Below are positions 6,755 to 10,682 of a stretch of DNA of 10,682 nt, in pieces. The translations under genes were made by a program, and so were the position numbers. Position 1 is the first letter of the stretch, and each line of letters starts with the position of its first letter. This DNA comes from Actinomycetota bacterium (lineage in GTDB: Bacteria > Actinomycetota > Actinomycetes > Streptosporangiales > Streptosporangiaceae): the NCBI GenBank assembly GCA_003140115.1, contig PLIQ01000408.1, forward strand, positions 1-10,682. The letters are read 5' to 3'. Below the pieces are notes generated by a model. It worked only from the letters and a program-made list of their open reading frames with translations, did no database searches and was not told where the DNA came from.

Positions 6755-6787
6755 CCGCCGTGATCCGAACGTGACGGCCGGGCGTGA

Positions 6788-6797
6788 CACGATCGTG
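6788..6797 (+). promoter_or_regulatory. Palindrome CACGATCGTG over the predicted -10 of the ROK gene
   Basis: CACGAT (6788-6793) is a -10-like hexamer seven bases before ATG 6801, and it forms the left half of a perfect 10-bp palindrome. A repressor bound there would cover the promoter, so it is a candidate autoregulatory site. Three CGTGA repeats (6759, 6770, 6783) lie in the same 46-base gap. Confidence 0.35.
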
Positions 6798-6800
6798 GGT

Positions 6801-8021
6801 ATGCGCAAAGACGAGGGCGCGGCGACCACGAGTGCCCAGTTGCGCGCGCACAATCTCGCGCGGCTGCTGCGCGCCATCCATGACGGCGGCGGCCAGCTCA
6901 CCAGAGCGGAACTCACCCGGCAGCTCAGCCTGGCCCGGGGGACCGCCACCGTGCTGGTCCGGGACCTGGCCGGGCGTCGCCTGATCCAGGAGGTGACCGG
7001 CCCGGTCGACGCCACGGTGCAGCGCGCCCGGGGACGCCCGACCGGTGTGCCGTCGGCGCACGCCCAGGGCCCCGTCGCGCTCGCCGTCGACCTGCGCGAC
7101 GACTCCTTTACCCTGGCTGCCTTCGAGCTGACCGGGCGCTGCACGGTGCTCGACCGTCAGGAACGGGACGCCGGTTCGGGCACCGGGGTGCTGACCGAGG
7201 TCGCGGACCGGCTGAAGATTCGCGGCCGCCAGTTCGGCGGCCGGGTCATCGGCGTCGGCATCGCGGTGCCGTCCCCGGTCCGGGGCAGCGTCATGGTCCA
7301 GCCGACCCTGACCGAGTGGCAGGGCGTGGACGTGACCGCGGCGCTCGGGCCTTCGCTGGCGTGCGGGCCCGTCCTGGTCGGCAACGACGCGAGGCTGGCC
7401 GGGCTGGCCGAGGCCCGCCGGGGCGTCCTCCGGGGCGTGCCGGTCGCCCTGCACCTGCACGTCGCGACCGGCATCGGCGGGGTCCTGCTGGTCGACGGCC
7501 GGCCGGTAGCCGGGGCGCACGGCTCGGCGGGGGAGTTCGGGCACATGCCGCTGACCGGGAGCGACGAGCCGTGCCGGTGCGGGTCGGTCGGCTGCTGGGA
7601 ACTCGACGCCGGGGCCCGCGGGCTGCTCCGCGCGGCCGGGCAGCCCGAGCAGGGCGACCGGATGCTCCAGGCCGAGCAGATCATCGCGGCGGCGCGCACC
7701 GATCCGCGCAGCGGCCGGGCCCTGAGCGTGGTGGCCAAGGCCCTCGGCCGGGGCATCGGCGCGCTGGTCAACGCGCAGGACCCCGAGGCGGTGGGGCTGT
7801 CCGGCCTGGCCGCGGAGATCATCCAGGCCGACCCGGGCGCGGTCACGGCCGGCTACCTGTCCACCCTGATGCGGTTCCGCCGGGCCGCCCCGCCCGCCCT
7901 GCTGCCCTCCACGCTGGGCGACCTGGGCGCGCTGACCGGCGCGTCCGAGCTCGTCTTCGACGCCTTCCTCGCCCCGCGCGCGCTGTCCGCCTGGCCTGCG
8001 CCGGAGCAGAAAACCGCGTGA
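6801..8021 (+). CDS. ROK family transcriptional regulator
   Basis: This 406-residue protein joins a winged helix-turn-helix (about 14-65, 'LTRAELTRQLSLARGTATVLVRDLAGRRLI') to a ROK sugar-kinase fold. The ROK zinc site is complete: H248 in 'GEFGHMPL', then C258, C260 and C265 in C-R-C-G-S-V-G-C-W-E. Sugar-contact residues N195-D196 and E245 are kept. The phosphate-binding D-x-G-x-T motif is degraded to D97-L-R-D-D, so it should sense sugar without phosphorylating it. Such proteins usually repress sugar uptake and catabolic operons, so the CUT2 importer 4 kb upstream is a possible target, inferred only. ATG 6801 is preferred over GTG 6771 because it lies just after the predicted -10 and neither start has a good Shine-Dalgarno. 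Confidence 0.9.
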   Translation: MRKDEGAATTSAQLRAHNLARLLRAIHDGGGQLTRAELTRQLSLARGTATVLVRDLAGRRLIQEVTGPVDATVQRARGRPTGVPSAHAQGPVALAVDLRDDSFTLAAFELTGRCTVLDRQERDAGSGTGVLTEVADRLKIRGRQFGGRVIGVGIAVPSPVRGSVMVQPTLTEWQGVDVTAALGPSLACGPVLVGNDARLAGLAEARRGVLRGVPVALHLHVATGIGGVLLVDGRPVAGAHGSAGEFGHMPLTGSDEPCRCGSVGCWELDAGARGLLRAAGQPEQGDRMLQAEQIIAAARTDPRSGRALSVVAKALGRGIGALVNAQDPEAVGLSGLAAEIIQADPGAVTAGYLSTLMRFRRAAPPALLPSTLGDLGALTGASELVFDAFLAPRALSAWPAPEQKTA

Positions 8022-8046
8022 CTTCGGGGCCCGGCGGTGGTAAGTT
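8018..8046 (+). promoter_or_regulatory. Predicted promoter of the HelD gene, overlapping the ROK stop codon
   Basis: GTGACT (8018-8023) and TAAGTT (8041-8046) are separated by 17 bases and match a housekeeping -35/-10 pair. The -35 contains the ROK TGA (8019-8021). Transcription would start near 8053, two or three bases before GTG 8056. No RAE-like CTTGC-N-GCAAG palindrome, the mark of rifamycin-induced helR genes, is present. Confidence 0.55.
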
Positions 8047-8055
8047 CCCGACCTT

Positions 8056-10170
8056 GTGGCTGCGTCACCATCGCCAGAAAATCATAATCATCCCGAACGG
8101 CCCGTGGCTGACCCCGTCCTGACCGCTGAACGCGAGCAGTTGCGGCGCTCGCGGGACTATCTCGGCCTCATGCGCGAGGACGTCCTCTCGCTCAAGGCCA
8201 TGGCCGGCGACCGGGTCTCCCAGCAGTACCTCGAGGCCGAGCTCTACCACCGGGCCGAGGCCCTCAAGGACATCCCCGACACCCCGCTGTTCTTCGGCCG
8301 GCTCGACTACGCCGGGGACGCCGACGGCGATGGGGTGGCGGGGCACAGCTTCCACATCGGCCGCCGGCACGTGCACGACCCGGACGGCACGCCCGCGGTG
8401 ATCGACTGGCGGGCCCCGGTGTCCAGGCCGTTCTACCGGGCCAGCGGCGCGGACCCGATGAACCTGGCGCTGCGGCGCCGGTTCGGCTTCTCCGGCGGTG
8501 AGCTGACCGCCTATGAAGACGAGCTGTTCACCACGGGCCGTTCGGCGCCAGAGATCGAACACCAGCCGAGCCGGATCCTGATCGATGAGATCGAGCGGCC
8601 GCGGTCCGGGCCGATGCGCGACATCGTCGCGACCATCCAGCCCGACCAGGACGACATCGTGCGCGCCGACGCCGCGCGGACCGTCTGCGTGCAGGGCGCG
8701 CCGGGCACCGGGAAGACCGCGGTGGGCCTGCACCGGGTCGCCTACCTGCTGTACGCGTACCGGGAGCAGGTCCGGCGGCGCGGCGTGGTCATGATCGGAC
8801 CGAACCAGGCCTTCCTGTCCTACATCCGCAACGTCCTGCCCGCCCTGGGCGAGATCGACGTCACCCAGACCACCGTGGACGAGCTCGTGCAGTCCCTGGG
8901 GCCGGTGCCGGTGCGCGGATCCGACCCCGACGCGGCCGCGATCCTCAAGGGCGACGCGCGGATGGCCGAGGTCCTGCGGCGGGCGCTCTGGGCCTCGGTG
9001 CGTCGGCCTGAGCAGCCCGTGGTCCTGGCCCGCGGCGCCCGGCGCTGGCGGGTCGCCGCCTGGGAGCTCGAGGAACTCGTACACGAGCTGCGCCACCGGG
9101 GCGTGCGGTACGGCGCGGCCCGCGAGCTGCTCGAGCACCGGATCGCGCACGTGGTCTTGACCCAGATGGAGGCGGCCGGGGAGGCCTGCGACGACCGGAC
9201 GCACGAGACGGTGCGCAGGTCCCGGCCGGTGCGTGCGGCGGTCGAGGCGATCTGGCCCAAGGTGGATCCGGTCCGGCTGGTGTTCGGGCTACTGTCCTCC
9301 GCCGCGGCGCTGGCCGCCGCGGCCGCCGATCTGCTTACCGCGGCCGAGCAGGCCGAGATCGTGTGGTCCCCGGCACCGCGCGCGCCCGGGTCGGCCCGCT
9401 GGTCCCCGGCCGACGTGGTGCTCATCGACGAGGCGCGCGACCTGATCACGCGGACCCCCAGTCTGGCCCACGTGGTGATCGACGAGGCGCAGGACCTGTC
9501 GCCGATGGAATGCCGGGCCCTGGGCCGCCGGTGCTCCACCGGCGCGGCCACCGTGCTCGGCGACCTGGCCCAGGGCACCACGCCGTGGGCGGCCTCCTCC
9601 TGGGCCTCGCTGCTGTCCAACCTGGGCAAGCCGGAAACCGGCGTGCGCGAGCTGTCGACCGGGTACCGGGTGCCGCGGCAGATTCTGGACTACGCCTCAT
9701 CCCTGCTCGCCGTCATCGCCCCCGAGCTGCGGCCCGCCTCCTCGCTGCGGGCCGACCCCGGCGCGCTGGACATCGTTCGGGTGCCGTCCGCCGCGCTGGC
9801 CCGCGAGGTGGTGGCGGCCTGCGCCCAGGCCTGCGCCCGGCCCGGTTCGGTGGCTGTCATCGCCGCCGACCCGCAGGTCCGGTCCCTGGCCAGCGCGCTC
9901 GACGCGGCCGGGCTCGAGCACGGCGCGCCCGGCTCGGACGCCCGGCTGACCCTGGTCCCGGTCACCTTGGCCAAGGGCCTGGAGTTCGATCACGTCATCG
10001 TGGTCGAGCCCGCCCGGATCGCCCGTGCCGAAGCCCGGGGCCTGCAGCGGCTCTACGTGGCGCTCACCCGGGCCGTGTCGCGGCTGACCGTGCTGTACGC
10101 CGAACCGCTGCCCGACCCGTTGCCGGAACCGCTGCCCGAACCGCTGCCCGACCCGCTGCCGGCCCGGTAA
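8056..10170 (+). CDS. helD: HelD-like RNA polymerase recycling ATPase (UvrD/Rep superfamily)
   Basis: This 704-residue protein uses ATP to pull stalled RNA polymerase off DNA. Related actinobacterial proteins bind the polymerase channels, and HelR members displace rifampicin. A helical N-terminal arm (about 24-73) is followed by the family sequence 'PLFFGRLDY' and 'VIDWRAPVSRPFYRAS'. Helicase motifs run in order: Q motif about 194-198, Walker A GAPGTGKT 214-221, Walker B IDEAQD 475-480, GDLAQ 502-506, GYR 536-538, KGLEFD 640-645 and YVALTRA 667-673. The Ala/Arg-rich helical stretch about 270-455 corresponds by position to the clamp-opening insert of mycobacterial HelD. The C-terminus is five (E/D)PLP repeats. 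GTG 8056 fits the promoter; GTG 8104 is an alternative. The short N-terminal arm suggests the actinobacterial class. Confidence 0.93.
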   Translation: MAASPSPENHNHPERPVADPVLTAEREQLRRSRDYLGLMREDVLSLKAMAGDRVSQQYLEAELYHRAEALKDIPDTPLFFGRLDYAGDADGDGVAGHSFHIGRRHVHDPDGTPAVIDWRAPVSRPFYRASGADPMNLALRRRFGFSGGELTAYEDELFTTGRSAPEIEHQPSRILIDEIERPRSGPMRDIVATIQPDQDDIVRADAARTVCVQGAPGTGKTAVGLHRVAYLLYAYREQVRRRGVVMIGPNQAFLSYIRNVLPALGEIDVTQTTVDELVQSLGPVPVRGSDPDAAAILKGDARMAEVLRRALWASVRRPEQPVVLARGARRWRVAAWELEELVHELRHRGVRYGAARELLEHRIAHVVLTQMEAAGEACDDRTHETVRRSRPVRAAVEAIWPKVDPVRLVFGLLSSAAALAAAAADLLTAAEQAEIVWSPAPRAPGSARWSPADVVLIDEARDLITRTPSLAHVVIDEAQDLSPMECRALGRRCSTGAATVLGDLAQGTTPWAASSWASLLSNLGKPETGVRELSTGYRVPRQILDYASSLLAVIAPELRPASSLRADPGALDIVRVPSAALAREVVAACAQACARPGSVAVIAADPQVRSLASALDAAGLEHGAPGSDARLTLVPVTLAKGLEFDHVIVVEPARIARAEARGLQRLYVALTRAVSRLTVLYAEPLPDPLPEPLPEPLPDPLPAR
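10102..10161 (+). repeat. Five 12-bp repeats encoding (E/D)PLP at the HelD C-terminus
   Basis: Units start at 10102, 10114, 10126, 10138 and 10150, each a variant of GAACCGCTGCCC or GACCCGCTGCCG. They encode EPLP-DPLP-EPLP-EPLP-DPLP, followed by Ala-Arg-stop. Being multiples of three, copy-number changes would alter only tail length. Confidence 0.9.
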
Positions 10171-10286
10171 AGTTTCGGGGTGTTCGTCCGGTTTAATGGA
10201 TCGTTCGTGAACCGATGCCCGCTCCGGTGCGTCAGCATGGTAGGGAAAAATACGGTCGTGCCCGCCGATTTCCTCAAGGTGTGAAT

Positions 10287-10334
10287 TTCTCCATGTGCGT
10301 TGCGCGGGCACCAGCGCGGCGGCATGCTGGAGAA
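10287..10334 (+). terminator. Long stem-loop between HelD and the last gene (terminator or leader structure)
   Basis: Bases 10287-10293 pair with 10328-10334, 10294-10297 with 10323-10326 and 10298-10305 with 10314-10321, around the loop GGGCACCA. That is 19 pairs, four of them G-T, with two single-base bulges. A T-rich stretch (10344-10353) begins ten bases after the stem, too far for a textbook terminator. The rest of the 207-base gap (10171-10377) holds only a weak hairpin at the HelD stop (10163-10179) and the small palindrome TAAC-T-GTTA (10364-10372); I see no convincing promoter. Confidence 0.5.
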
Positions 10335-10377
10335 GCGGCGACATTAAGTTTTCGGTTGACTCCTAACTGTTACAACG

Positions 10378-10682
10378 GTGGTGAAGGTGGAAGCGCACAA
10401 GACCCGCGATCCGGATCACATGCAGACTGTCTATCTGGAGAAGCTGGCCGACGAGCTGTCCCATCGGGGGCTCGAGGCGTGGCTGATGGCCCCACCGGGG
10501 CGTGTTCCCAGCTTGTACGTGGTGAACCCGTCCGCCCGGGCGCTCGAGGAGAACGTCTACGTGGGCTGCGGTAAGGACGGCATGTGGTGGTTCTGGTGGT
10601 CCTGGGCGGAGCGGATCGCCGTGGCCGACGACCTCGACCTGGCCGCCACCACGATCGTCCGGGTTCTCGCCTCCCTGCGCCC
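10378..10682 (+). CDS. Small Trp-rich protein of unknown function (3' end missing)
   Basis: A frame opens with GTG-GTG at 10378 and 10381, after an in-frame TGA at 10357-10359, and stays open for 101 codons to the window edge. It resembles small actinobacterial hypothetical proteins of about 100-130 residues. A helix 'LEKLADELSHRGLEAWL' (20-36) leads into a strand with 'SLYVVNP' (45-51), then the Trp cluster W70-W-F-W-W-S-W76 with 'AERIA', and a final helix ending 'TTIVRVLASL'. There is no signal peptide or membrane helix. ATG 10420 is an alternative start that would remove 14 residues; neither start has a clear Shine-Dalgarno. The length suggests only a few residues are missing. The function is unknown. 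Confidence 0.72.
   Translation, partial: MVKVEAHKTRDPDHMQTVYLEKLADELSHRGLEAWLMAPPGRVPSLYVVNPSARALEENVYVGCGKDGMWWFWWSWAERIAVADDLDLAATTIVRVLASLR

Noticed and set aside
6757..6778. GCCGT/ACGGC inverted repeat after the helix-turn-helix-like gene as a terminator
   Set aside because: The stem is only 5 bp with a 12-base loop and no T-run.
8018..8060. RAE-type rifamycin-responsive site upstream of HelD
   Set aside because: No CTTGC-N-GCAAG-like palindrome is present in the gap between ROK and HelD.
10199..10217. GTTC-GT-GAAC palindrome with ATC/GAT flanks as a LexA (SOS) box
   Set aside because: The actinobacterial SOS box is GAAC-N4-GTTC; this site has the half-sites in the opposite order and the wrong spacing.
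10215..10574. 119-codon plus-strand open frame at the right end
   Set aside because: It overlaps in another frame the better-supported Trp-rich gene and has shadow-like Arg/Gly/Ala-rich composition.

Overview
The window is GC-rich DNA with strong codon-position bias, densely packed genes and several promoters that sit directly on start codons. It reads as a chromosomal segment of a high-GC Actinomycetota. The order or genus cannot be fixed from this stretch alone. No gap between genes exceeds about 210 bases, and no tRNA, rRNA, CRISPR array, insertion sequence or phage gene is visible.

Left part (1-2600, + strand): the end of a CUT2 (ribose/fructose-type) sugar ABC importer operon. It holds the 3' end of the solute-binding protein gene, a very stable stem-loop, the membrane permease gene, and a single-domain ATPase gene that overlaps the permease by one base. 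The stem-loop probably lets the binding protein be made in excess over the membrane parts.

Middle (2654-5654): a secreted lipoprotein peptidase of the Tap/SlpD type (alpha/beta hydrolase, S33), a two-part GNAT acetyltransferase (DUF4081 plus GNAT), and a convergent MarR regulator whose stop codon shares a CTAG with the acetyltransferase stop.

Right part (5756-10682): an unrecognised actinobacterial protein with a helix-turn-helix-like N-terminus and a conserved C-terminal domain, preceded by three copies of an 8-bp repeat; then a ROK-family repressor, which could govern the sugar operon 4 kb upstream though this is only inferred; then a HelD-type RNA polymerase-recycling ATPase that has its own promoter on the ROK stop codon and a repeated (E/D)PLP tail; then a structured gap and the first 101 codons of a small Trp-rich protein of unknown function that runs off the edge.

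A recurring theme is leaderless expression. Peptidase, GNAT and MarR each have a -10-like hexamer exactly six bases before the ATG, ROK has one at seven, and HelD has one nine bases before its GTG. I did not find a convincing new multi-gene system. The most unusual items are the helix-turn-helix-like protein with its repeat-bearing leader, the HelD tail, the two long intergenic hairpins and the Trp-rich edge protein.
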